Source: Chryseosolibacter sp040902445
Lineage (GTDB): Bacteria > Bacteroidota > Bacteroidia > Cytophagales > Cyclobacteriaceae
DNA length: 22,930 nucleotides
Assembly: GCA_040902445.1 (NCBI GenBank)
Contig: JBBDXJ010000204.1
Location: forward strand, 1-22,930
Direction of reading: 5' to 3'
The notes below the pieces were generated by a model. The model did no database searches, was not told where the DNA came from, and saw only the letters and a list, made by a program, of their open reading frames with translations. The translations under genes and the position numbers were made by a program. Below, in pieces: positions 14,530 through 21,716 of the stretch; positions within the stretch are counted from its first letter, which is position 1, and the number at the start of each line of letters is the position of its first letter.

Positions 14530-15018
14530 ATGAAAATTGCATCCAGAATACTTTCCCTTTTGATACTCGTCATGATCACTACCTTTTACATGGGTTGTAA
14601 AAAGGATGACGATAACACCGAAACCGAAGAAAAAAAGCAGTTAGATAAGCTGAAAAGCGTCTGGACAATCGTGTCGGCCAATGACGGCGCGGACAGAACA
14701 GTGGACTTTACAGACCCAAACGACCTGGTTTTAACCCTTGCAGGGAATTACGTTGAAGGTGGAACCTACAACTACAGTTTTACCGGAACAAGACCAACCC
14801 CCAGCCCCTGGCCTGTGAACGGAAACTGGAAATTCGGTACCAATAAATCCACGCAAATTATCCGAGATCCGGGTAGTGCGAATGAAATAGAAATGACCTA
14901 TCAGGTCACGGCGACCGAGCTCATTATTTTGTTTAATATTCCCGATGGTCACCCAGGCTGGGCAGGGAGCCGGGTTGGTTCTGTAACCGGCGACTGGACG
15001 TTTACCTTCACAAAATAA
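14530..15018 (+). CDS. Small lipocalin-like lipoprotein
   Basis: A 162-residue protein with a lipoprotein signal peptide: hydrophobic stretch 7-20 and a lipobox-like YMGC with the lipidated cysteine at 23. The residues after it, KKDDDNTETEE, form a K-plus-acidic patch like the lipoprotein export signal that sends Bacteroidetes lipoproteins to the cell surface. The mature part (LKSVWTIVSAND..., VNGNWKFGTNKSTQIIRD..., YQVTATELIILFNI..., VTGDWTFTFTK) is a series of short beta strands with 'G-x-W' and ends in a W-x-F-x-F strand, as in lipocalin-like proteins of this phylum. Function is not known. It lies alone, convergent with mutS2. Family call is by appearance; the lipoprotein call is firmer. 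Confidence 0.75.
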   Translation: MKIASRILSLLILVMITTFYMGCKKDDDNTETEEKKQLDKLKSVWTIVSANDGADRTVDFTDPNDLVLTLAGNYVEGGTYNYSFTGTRPTPSPWPVNGNWKFGTNKSTQIIRDPGSANEIEMTYQVTATELIILFNIPDGHPGWAGSRVGSVTGDWTFTFTK

Positions 15019-15022
15019 AGTT

Positions 15023-15060
15023 CAAGGCGACTACGCTAAGCTTCGTCGGGCGAGCCTTTG
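15023..15060. terminator. Possible bidirectional terminator between convergent genes
   Basis: CAAGGC (15023-15028) pairs with GCCTTTG (15054-15060) and CGAC (15028-15031) with GTCG (15045-15048), around a central AAGCTT. The stem is imperfect with a one-sided bulge. It lies in the 50-bp gap between the lipoprotein and mutS2 stops and partly abuts the latter. Confidence 0.3.
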
Positions 15061-15068
15061 ACGAGGCC

Positions 15069-17435
15069 TTACTTCAATATCACAATAGTGATCCCGTCTC
15101 CGCCGCGCTCGACATGTTCGTCATGAAAAGTTGCAACCTGTTTTACCGCGCGCAGTTGTTCGCGAATGACCTTTCGCAATATCCCCTCCCCTTTGCCGTG
15201 TAATACCTTGATCTCACCATGCCCCAGCAGGAGGGCAGTATCGAGAAAGCGCTCCAGCAGTGGCACAACCTCCTCTACCCTCTTTCCGCGCACATCCAGG
15301 GTGGGATTGAAATGGGCTTGCTTCTCATACAGGTTCATTCCGGAGGCCCTGGGCCGCGGATTGATTTCTTTTTCGACAGCCTCCGTGACCTTCTCCAGTT
15401 TGTTGATATGGATCAGTGATTTAAATTCGCCGAACTGCACCGAGGCGGTTTTATCTTTCAGCGCCACAACGGTTCCGCTACCTTCTTGTCCGATGATCCT
15501 CACCCGGTCACCTTCGCGAATGGCAGTTTTGGACTTTTCAGGTTTTTCTGTTTTCTTCTGATTGACGCGCTGATTAAGAGCCTGAAGATTTTGCCTGACC
15601 TTCATGGTTTCTTTTCGCTCGGCTTTGTTTTCACGTATGTGCCGGATGGTTTTTTCAATTTCGCGGTTCGTTTCTTTCAAAAGGCCCGCGGCTTCCTCTT
15701 TAGCTTTTGCAATGATCTCTTTTTTTCGAGTCTCCAGGTCTGAGGAAAGTGTCTGGTATTTTGCCAATGATTGCTTAAGCTCCGCTTCCTGAAGTTCCAT
15801 GCGCCGGATCTTTTCGCTGAGCTCCTGCCTTTCTTTTTCCAGTTTTCTCACCATGGATTCAAAACCGGTGAGATCTTTTCCGACAAGTTTTTCCGCCTGC
15901 GTGAGCGTATTTTTCGGAAGCCCCGTTTTTTTAGCGATCTCAAGGGCGAAAGAACTTCCCGGCTTTCCTATGTCGAGGATGTATAACGGCATCAGGTGCT
16001 GGCTGTCAAACCGCATCGCAGCGTTGCGTATACCCTGCCGTTGGCCTGCGAATAATTTTAAATTGTAATAATGCGTTGTGGCCACACCCCACACGCGTTT
16101 GGCAACCAGTTCCTGCAGCACGGCTTCCGCGATCGCGCCGCCAAAATTCGGATCTGTTCCCGAACCCAACTCATCGAGTAACACCAGGGACTTCTCAGAG
16201 GCTGACTCCAGAAATACCGTCATATTTCTCAGGTGACTGCTATAGGTGCTGAGATCATTCTCGATAGATTGCTGGTCGCCGATATCGAGAAAGATATCAC
16301 AGAAAATTCCAACGCGCGACCGATCTGAAAGCGGGATCAGCAAACCACACTGCACCATATATTGCAGCAGACCAACCGTTTTGAGGCAAACCGACTTTCC
16401 TCCTGCATTGGGCCCGGAAACAAGTAATAACCGGTCAACTGGATCCAACTCGATATTAAGTGGTACCACTTCGCGTTTGCCCCTCAGGCTTAAGTAAAGC
16501 AACGGATGTTTCGCCTGATACCATGTGAGCTCGGGGCCATTCCCGATCACGGGAAGATCCCCGTTTATCTCCAGTGCAAACTTTGCTTTTGCCCGGACAA
16601 AGTCTATTCGCGATAAAAATTGAAAGGATTGCCTGAGCGAGCCCAATTCTTCCCGCATAGCAGCGGTGAGCATTTTCAGAATAGCAATGATCTCCCTTTT
16701 CTCCGCGTGCTCCAAATCGCGGATCTCATTGTTGGCATCCAGCATTTCCGCCGGCTCCATAAAAACTGTCTGCCCTGTGGCAGATTCGTCCAGAATAAAT
16801 CCTTTTATTTTGCGTTTGTGTTCCGCCTGAATGGGCAATACGACCCTTCCGTCACGAACTGTTGGGAGAGCGCCTTCAGGAACCCAACGCTCTGCTACTG
16901 CATTCCTGAAAAGCTGATCGGCAAGGCGCCGCAGCCTGGATTGTTCCTCACGCAATTTCTTCCTGATCTTTCCAAGCTCCGGACTTGCTGAATCCCGCAC
17001 CATTGCCTTATCGTCAATCTTCTGGTAGATCAGGTCTGTTAGCCTGGACGTAATAACAACGGGTTCGGTTAACTTGAAAAGTTCAGGATAGATCTCTTTC
17101 CCTTTCGAAAGAAAATTCTTACAACCGAGGATAGTTTCAAGGGCAAGTGCAAGCTTGATAAACTCATCAGCATCGATGTAATTTCCCTCAAGAGAGATCT
17201 TGTTTAACCATTCATCTGCATCGTAATAATGCCTGGATGGGAAGGTTTCATTTTTCTCGAGGATTAGCCTGAATTCGAGCGTTTGCCTTAACAGGATCTT
17301 CACCATCTCGGCATCGGTGCTGAAGTTCATACCCTCAACCCAGGACCCGCCGGCGGCTGACAAACAATAAGAGGCGAGCCTGAGGCGAATCTGATCAAAG
17401 CCAAGCTTTTGTTCCAGGGTGTGGGGATAGATCAT
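15069..17435 (-). CDS. mutS2: Endonuclease MutS2 (MutS-family ATPase with Smr domain)
   Basis: A 788-residue cytoplasmic protein. It lacks the MutS mismatch-recognition domain. The core and clamp domain occupies 1 to ~330. The MutS ATPase follows, with Walker A GPNAGGKS (341-348), the STYSSHLRNM block (~396-405) and Walker B LVLLDELGSGTDP (418-429). Then comes a long charged coiled coil (about 515-630), a KOW/SH3-like segment (REGDRVRIIGQEGSGTVVAL) and a C-terminal Smr nuclease domain with LDVRG and HGKGEGILRKVI. MutS2 proteins suppress homeologous recombination and, in Bacillus, act on collided ribosomes; which applies here is unknown. Smr motifs are intact: LDVRG stands for the usual LDLRG. 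Its ATG overlaps the upstream DUF4296 gene by 4 nt (ATGA). Confidence 0.95.
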   Translation of the reverse strand: MIYPHTLEQKLGFDQIRLRLASYCLSAAGGSWVEGMNFSTDAEMVKILLRQTLEFRLILEKNETFPSRHYYDADEWLNKISLEGNYIDADEFIKLALALETILGCKNFLSKGKEIYPELFKLTEPVVITSRLTDLIYQKIDDKAMVRDSASPELGKIRKKLREEQSRLRRLADQLFRNAVAERWVPEGALPTVRDGRVVLPIQAEHKRKIKGFILDESATGQTVFMEPAEMLDANNEIRDLEHAEKREIIAILKMLTAAMREELGSLRQSFQFLSRIDFVRAKAKFALEINGDLPVIGNGPELTWYQAKHPLLYLSLRGKREVVPLNIELDPVDRLLLVSGPNAGGKSVCLKTVGLLQYMVQCGLLIPLSDRSRVGIFCDIFLDIGDQQSIENDLSTYSSHLRNMTVFLESASEKSLVLLDELGSGTDPNFGGAIAEAVLQELVAKRVWGVATTHYYNLKLFAGQRQGIRNAAMRFDSQHLMPLYILDIGKPGSSFALEIAKKTGLPKNTLTQAEKLVGKDLTGFESMVRKLEKERQELSEKIRRMELQEAELKQSLAKYQTLSSDLETRKKEIIAKAKEEAAGLLKETNREIEKTIRHIRENKAERKETMKVRQNLQALNQRVNQKKTEKPEKSKTAIREGDRVRIIGQEGSGTVVALKDKTASVQFGEFKSLIHINKLEKVTEAVEKEINPRPRASGMNLYEKQAHFNPTLDVRGKRVEEVVPLLERFLDTALLLGHGEIKVLHGKGEGILRKVIREQLRAVKQVATFHDEHVERGGDGITIVILK

Positions 17436-17803
17436 TGCTGGTCAGGACGAAAAGGGGCGCGTTGTTCTCTTAGTTGCAAGGTATCCACCAGGGCGGTGTA
17501 GATGAGCTCCATGTCTTTAGGGCGCTCCATATAGTAGTCGAACGATCTCCGGAATACACTGTCGTGTACAGCGGCCTTTTCAAACACCATGGCTTCTATT
17601 TCTGTGAAAACCTTCTTCGAGGAATCACGGGAAAGTGCAAGGTGGTTTATCTTTTCTTCAGCGATATACAGTTCCTCCATGACCTGCACCATTTCCTGCT
17701 TGCTAAGTATCCCCGCAGGGTTTTTTTCCGTGCATGACGATATCGAGGCTAAGGCCGCCAGAAAAAAAAATGTCTTTATAAAAATATGCGTTAAACCTTT
17801 CAC
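17432..17803 (-). CDS. DUF4296 lipoprotein
   Basis: A 123-residue protein with a lipoprotein signal peptide (hydrophobic 10-20, lipobox SISSC, Cys at 24). The mature part matches the DUF4296 pattern: ILSKQEMVQVMEELYIAEEKI, a middle helix with FEKAAVHDSVFRRSFDYYMERPKDMELIYTALVDTL. Members are small helical lipoproteins found in most Bacteroidetes, with no known function. It is first in a two-gene unit with mutS2 (4-nt overlap). An exact TAnnTTTG box lies upstream on the same strand (17836-17843). Confidence 0.85.
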   Translation of the reverse strand: MKGLTHIFIKTFFFLAALASISSCTEKNPAGILSKQEMVQVMEELYIAEEKINHLALSRDSSKKVFTEIEAMVFEKAAVHDSVFRRSFDYYMERPKDMELIYTALVDTLQLREQRAPFRPDQQ

Positions 17804-17835
17804 AATTTTCTATGCCCTAATCTCAATTAAGGTGC

Positions 17836-17843
17836 CAAAAATA
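17836..17843 (-). promoter_or_regulatory. Putative promoter of the DUF4296-mutS2 unit
   Basis: CAAAAATA on the plus strand reads TATTTTTG on the minus strand, an exact TAnnTTTG match 33 nt before the DUF4296 start codon. No clear -33 box is seen at the usual distance. Confidence 0.4.
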
Positions 17844-18019
17844 CTCATAATTATCCTATTTTGGGGCCCGGAAGACAATTGGTTCTACGACGATTTCTGC
17901 GGAAAATTGACCTGCTGATCTTTAATTTACAATTTACTGTTAAACAAAATAAAGTGCCCTGACAAAATCTGTCCTGAACAGCGCAAATTGTCAACGGACG
18001 GTCTTAACCCGGAAAGCTC

Positions 18020-18898
18020 TTGAGAGATATACTTAAAAAATTAAGGCGGTATGAAATTCAGATCCGCAAGGCGATCAACAGCCATATGCAGGGGGATTTC
18101 CGATCGATATTCAAGGGTTCCGGCCTTGAATTCGATGACGTGCGTCCCTATCAGTACGGCGACGATATCCGCACTATTGATTGGAATGTTTCCGCCAAGG
18201 GCCATGGAACCTTTGTCAAAACCTTTCGGGAAGAAAAAGAGCAAACCGTATTTTTTATCCTGGATGTAAGCGCTTCCGAAGATATCGGTAACCCGGGAAG
18301 GACAAAAGCAGATGTGGCAAAAGAAATTTGCGGGGTCCTGGCAATGTCGTCCGTGAAAGAATCCAGCCATGTAGGGCTGATCTGTTTTTCAGATATCAAG
18401 GAGAAATATTTCAAACCAACCAAAGGACATTCGCAGGCATACGAAATAATTTCAGCGCTCGCTTCGCTCAAACCGGTATCACTAAAAACTAACTTAAACA
18501 GGGCAATCGCCTTTGCACTCAATATCATCAAACGCCGGAGTGTCATCATCCTGATCTCGGATTTTATTGATGAAGGATATTTTAACAACCTGAAATCACT
18601 CGCCCGCCGACATGATCTGGTGGTTATTCAAATCAGCGATAAACGGGAAACACGGCTCCCGAAACTTGGCATTATCCCCATCATCGATAAAGAATCGAGG
18701 CGCACACTTTGGATCAACACATCTTTCGGGGATTTCAGGGACAAGGTAACTAAGCGGTATGAAAGCCGTAAAAATGAACTGGAAGTATTCAGCCGCAAGC
18801 ACCAGGTGAATTTTATCACCGTCGATACGGATGAAGATTACGTACCCAAACTTCTCAAACTCTTTAAAGTGCGAAACAAATCCTTAAAATCATCATGA
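18020..18898 (+). CDS. DUF58 domain protein (VWA-like, Bat cluster)
   Basis: A 292-residue cytoplasmic protein. The N-terminal half has the DUF58 hallmark: FKGSGLEFDDVRPYQYGDDIRTIDWNVSAK (31-60, with the invariant R-x-I-D-W-N). It continues into a von Willebrand A-like fold with a MIDAS-type D-x-S-x-S (D82, S84, S86 in FILDVSASED). DUF58 proteins go with MoxR AAA+ ATPases and VWA membrane proteins in complexes thought to help envelope protein maturation. The start is TTG at 18020, giving MRDILKKLRRYEIQIRKAI, the expected family N-terminus. It overlaps the next gene by 4 nt (ATGA). The usual upstream moxR gene is not here; upstream is a divergent lipoprotein gene. No exact promoter box was found in the 216-bp spacer. 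Confidence 0.9.
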   Translation: MRDILKKLRRYEIQIRKAINSHMQGDFRSIFKGSGLEFDDVRPYQYGDDIRTIDWNVSAKGHGTFVKTFREEKEQTVFFILDVSASEDIGNPGRTKADVAKEICGVLAMSSVKESSHVGLICFSDIKEKYFKPTKGHSQAYEIISALASLKPVSLKTNLNRAIAFALNIIKRRSVIILISDFIDEGYFNNLKSLARRHDLVVIQISDKRETRLPKLGIIPIIDKESRRTLWINTSFGDFRDKVTKRYESRKNELEVFSRKHQVNFITVDTDEDYVPKLLKLFKVRNKSLKSS

Positions 18899-19833
18899 GT
18901 TCACACGGGCTTTTAACGCGCTGCAGCGGGGTCAAGGCAAGTATCTGTATTCTTTTCTATTTTCTTCTGCCACCCTGCGTCGTTGCACAGGATACCGAGG
19001 TCCTGGTCCGCGGAGGATTTCTTTCGGATAGTTTAAAAATAGGCGAACAAACAGCTTTTTACCTCGCAGCACGATATCCCAGCAACGTTACAATTCTATT
19101 TCCGGATTCCACTCATTTCTTCGCCCCGTTTGAATATGAAAGCAAGGAGTACTTTTTCACCGAAACAACGGATGGAGTAAGCGCGGATAGTACTATTTAT
19201 TATCTGACCACCTTTGAAGTAGACAGAGTTCAATATCTCAACCTGCCCGTTTACGTTGTGCACAACCGCGACTGTACGATCATGCAAACGGAATCCGACA
19301 GCGTACTGATCACCCAGTTCGTTGCCCAGGTACCGGATACAGTCTCGACCGATAAGTTGCCGCTCAGGATGAATACCGCTTACCAGAAAGTTTTTTACGA
19401 CCTCAATTTCTGGATGATCGTTATTATCATATCGGCTTTGCTCACGCTGATTGTGCTGGTGTGGGTACTGTTCGGAAAAAGGATTAAAAGGTATTTCAAA
19501 GCGCGCAAAATGCTAAAAAACCACGCGTACTTTTTACATACTTTCAACTCATTCCTGTCACAATTGCAGACGACCTTTACAACACCAACCACTGAATCAG
19601 CACTTGTTGCATGGAAAAAGTATATGGAGCAACTCGAATCAAGACCGTATACGAAATTAACCACACGCGAAACGCTCCGGCTGATAAAAGAACCTGCCCT
19701 GACGGAACACCTCAGCCGGATAGATAAAGCGATCTATGGTCACGATACAACGGTCATTGAGTCTCTGGAGAACTTAAAAAACTTTGCGCACCAACAATTC
19801 AAAAGGAAGCTGAAGGAGGTGCAACATGGATAA
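18895..19833 (+). CDS. Bat-cluster membrane protein, DUF4381/BatD-like
   Basis: A 312-residue protein: signal peptide (about 14-32, cleaved near VVAQ/DTE), an extracytoplasmic beta-rich domain (33-170), one transmembrane helix (172-193, FWMIVIIISALLTLIVLVWVLF) and a basic cytoplasmic tail (195-312) made mostly of helices (ARKMLKNHAYFLHTFNSFLSQLQ, ..., LSRIDKAIYG). The outer domain begins like BatD-type beta sandwiches (VLVRGGFLSDSLKIGEQTAFYLAARYP). The place between DUF58 and batA is where Bacteroidetes carry such a protein. It probably joins the VWA protein complex. Assignment rests on topology and position more than on a diagnostic motif. It overlaps DUF58 by 4 nt and batA by 8 nt. Confidence 0.7.
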   Translation: MSSHGLLTRCSGVKASICILFYFLLPPCVVAQDTEVLVRGGFLSDSLKIGEQTAFYLAARYPSNVTILFPDSTHFFAPFEYESKEYFFTETTDGVSADSTIYYLTTFEVDRVQYLNLPVYVVHNRDCTIMQTESDSVLITQFVAQVPDTVSTDKLPLRMNTAYQKVFYDLNFWMIVIIISALLTLIVLVWVLFGKRIKRYFKARKMLKNHAYFLHTFNSFLSQLQTTFTTPTTESALVAWKKYMEQLESRPYTKLTTRETLRLIKEPALTEHLSRIDKAIYGHDTTVIESLENLKNFAHQQFKRKLKEVQHG

Positions 19834-20872
19834 TGAACTGATCACACCATGGTATAGCCTTTCGTGGTTTGAGCCCGCTAGTCTCAGTTCGTTCTCCTGG
19901 GAACAACCGCTCTTTCTTTGGGTAATATTAGCCATACCACTGATCTTTGTTATGCGGTGGTCGCTGCGTTATTACTTTAATCAAAAATTGCCGGTGGCTG
20001 TTTCTTCCAGGGATTTGAAAAGTTCGGCAGCGAACCTCATCAGGTTAATACCGGAAATTCTCCTCATGCTTGTATGCATTCTCCTGCTCACCGCTATGGC
20101 AAGGCCGCAAAAGACAAATGAAAAGGTCGAGCAGTTTACCGAAGGCATAGATATCATGCTCGCCATGGATATTTCTCAGTCCATGCAGATCGAGGATTTT
20201 CAACCTAACCGCCTTGAGGCTGCCAAACGAGTTGGACTTGATTTTATTCAGGGAAGGCTTCAGGACCGGATTGGGCTTGTGGTATTTTCAGGCGACGCAT
20301 TTTCGCTGGCGCCATTGACAACCGATTACGAGCTGTTGCGATCATATGTCAGGGACATAAATTTTGAAATGATCGACAACCGCGGAACAGCCATTGGCAG
20401 CGCTCTGGCGGTGGTAACAAACAGGATGCGCGAGTCGGAAACAAAATCCAAGGTCTGTATCTTGTTAAGTGACGGCGACAATACCGCCGGAAATATCGAC
20501 CCAATTACCGCCGCGGAACTCGCCTCCGCGTACGGAATAAAGATCTACACTATTGTGGTTGGGCGGGAAGGATTGGTTCCCTATGGCAAGGACTTTTTCG
20601 GAAGACCGAACATGATTGAAAACACCGTTGATGAATCCACTATGCGGAACATCGCCGAAATCGGAGGCGGTGAATTTTTCAGGGCAACCGATAACCAGGC
20701 CCTGGTTTCTGTTTTCAGCAAGATCGACCAGTTAGAGAAAGCCGAGATCAAGGAAACCCGTTACAAGGACACCTCTGACTATTACTTCATCTACCTCCAA
20801 TGGGCTGCCTCGCTTTTTCTCCTGTGGCTTCTGCTGAAATCAACCTTCATCAGCAATGTACTTCAGGATTGA
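19826..20872 (+). CDS. batA: BatA: membrane von Willebrand factor A protein
   Basis: A 348-residue inner-membrane protein. Two N-terminal transmembrane helices (about 29-50 and 73-91, the latter ending in AMARPQK) precede a VWA domain with a complete MIDAS: DISQS (D115, S117, S119), T188 in NRGTAIG and D216 in LLSDGDNTAG. A C-terminal helix (FIYLQWAASLFLLWLLL, about 319-338) anchors the end. BatA proteins were first linked to aerotolerance in Bacteroides and are now seen as part of MoxR-DUF58-VWA envelope complexes. The extra N-terminal segment (MDNELITPWYSLSWFEPASL) is longer than in many BatA proteins. It is the last gene of this run: batB, batC and batD do not follow. Confidence 0.9.
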   Translation: MDNELITPWYSLSWFEPASLSSFSWEQPLFLWVILAIPLIFVMRWSLRYYFNQKLPVAVSSRDLKSSAANLIRLIPEILLMLVCILLLTAMARPQKTNEKVEQFTEGIDIMLAMDISQSMQIEDFQPNRLEAAKRVGLDFIQGRLQDRIGLVVFSGDAFSLAPLTTDYELLRSYVRDINFEMIDNRGTAIGSALAVVTNRMRESETKSKVCILLSDGDNTAGNIDPITAAELASAYGIKIYTIVVGREGLVPYGKDFFGRPNMIENTVDESTMRNIAEIGGGEFFRATDNQALVSVFSKIDQLEKAEIKETRYKDTSDYYFIYLQWAASLFLLWLLLKSTFISNVLQD

Positions 20873-20890
20873 GTAGTAAGAAGGAAGGGA

Positions 20891-20920
20891 ATAAGGGCAT
20901 AAGGCATAGGGCATAAGGGC
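20891..20920. repeat. 7-8 bp tandem array (ATAAGGGC type) after batA
   Basis: Four adjoining units: ATAAGGGC (20891-20898), ATAAGGC (20899-20905), ATAGGGC (20906-20912), ATAAGGGC (20913-20920). Starts 18 nt after the batA stop. Confidence 0.8.
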
Positions 20921-20925
20921 TAGCA

Positions 20926-21077
20926 CATCAATTGCCTCCACCTTCAGGTGGTGGATAAAGAATGAGTTAGTTGAAGGGGCTTTAGCCCAATGGATTGCAT
21001 GTAGGTCGAAAGTTTCGGGCTAACCCCACAATGATTTAGTGATTCAATCCACTAGCTGAAGCCAGTGGCAATTGATG
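20926..21077. mobile_element. 152-bp inverted-repeat element (REP-doublet or MITE-like)
   Basis: The two arms, 20926-20988 and 21017-21077, are reverse complements with divergence. They share a perfect 11-bp terminus CATCAATTGCC / GGCAATTGATG, 25 of the first 31 positions, and an inner end GGGGCTTTAGCCC / GGGCTAACCCC. Each arm holds its own hairpin: CCACC-TTCA-GGTGG (20938-20951) and CCACT-a-GCT-ga-AGC-c-AGTGG (21049-21068). The spacer is 28 bp. It lies between convergent batA and lysE genes and codes for nothing. This is the layout of REP doublets or a non-autonomous palindromic element moved by a REP-associated tyrosine transposase; that mechanism is inferred, and no transposase is in the window. 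Confidence 0.65.
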
Positions 21078-21083
21078 GGTGCA

Positions 21084-21716
21084 TTACAGGCCCGGAGAGC
21101 TGCCGGCGTAATAGATGAGGCGAACTCCAAAGATGAGCAGGACGAATCCGAGAATGATGTTGAGGTTGCGAATGAATTTAGGCGTTAATAATCGTCGCAG
21201 TTTGTCTGCGAGTTTGGCTTTGAGAACATCGGTAAAAAAAACTGTGGACACGATGGATGCAAAAAAAGGAATGGCTTCATTCGGTGTGGAGTAACCCAGT
21301 TTGGTGGTAGCCACTCCCACGGTGCCCAGCCAGAAGATCAGAACCATAGGACTGAGGCCATTGATAATAAATCCTTTCCCCACAAGTTTCCAGGGATTAT
21401 TTACCTGCACTTTTTCCGGATCGAACTGATACAGTCTTTTGCTTTTGACAAAAAGATAATAGACGCCGAATATAAGCAGCACCATTCCGCCAAAATAAGC
21501 AAGGTATTCCCTGAAACTCCCGTTGTCAAAAAGCTGATATACTCCCAGATATGTGAGTGTAATATAAAAAGTATCGCTCAACGATACGCCTACTGCCACC
21601 AGCGCACCGCTGCCGAACCCGCGTTCTATGCTGGTTTGTATTATGGTAAAAAACACAGGCCCTACGAGAAAGGCCAGAACGATTCCGGAAATAACGCCAT
21701 TAAGAATGACTTCCAT
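21084..21716 (-). CDS. LysE-family transporter
   Basis: A 210-residue inner-membrane protein with about six hydrophobic segments. The N-terminus, GVISGIVLAFLVGPVFFTIIQTSIERGFGSGALVAVGVSLSD, is the LysE/RhtB signature (G-P-x-x-x-x...G-x-x-x-G...G-x-x-x-x-D). A second block, KGFIINGLSPMVLIFWLGTVG, corresponds to the 'F-x-x-N-x-x-N/S-P' motif near the middle. Family members export basic amino acids, homoserine/threonine or related compounds; the substrate cannot be read off. Its start lies 17 nt inside the end of the GH3-family gene, so the two are coupled, suggesting that the exporter acts on something related to the GH3 product or its amino-acid substrate. Confidence 0.85.
   Translation of the reverse strand: MEVILNGVISGIVLAFLVGPVFFTIIQTSIERGFGSGALVAVGVSLSDTFYITLTYLGVYQLFDNGSFREYLAYFGGMVLLIFGVYYLFVKSKRLYQFDPEKVQVNNPWKLVGKGFIINGLSPMVLIFWLGTVGVATTKLGYSTPNEAIPFFASIVSTVFFTDVLKAKLADKLRRLLTPKFIRNLNIILGFVLLIFGVRLIYYAGSSPGL

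Noticed and set aside
16620..16991. 123-residue plus-strand open frame opposite mutS2
   Set aside because: It is fully covered by the conserved MutS2 core and has no start signal or motif.
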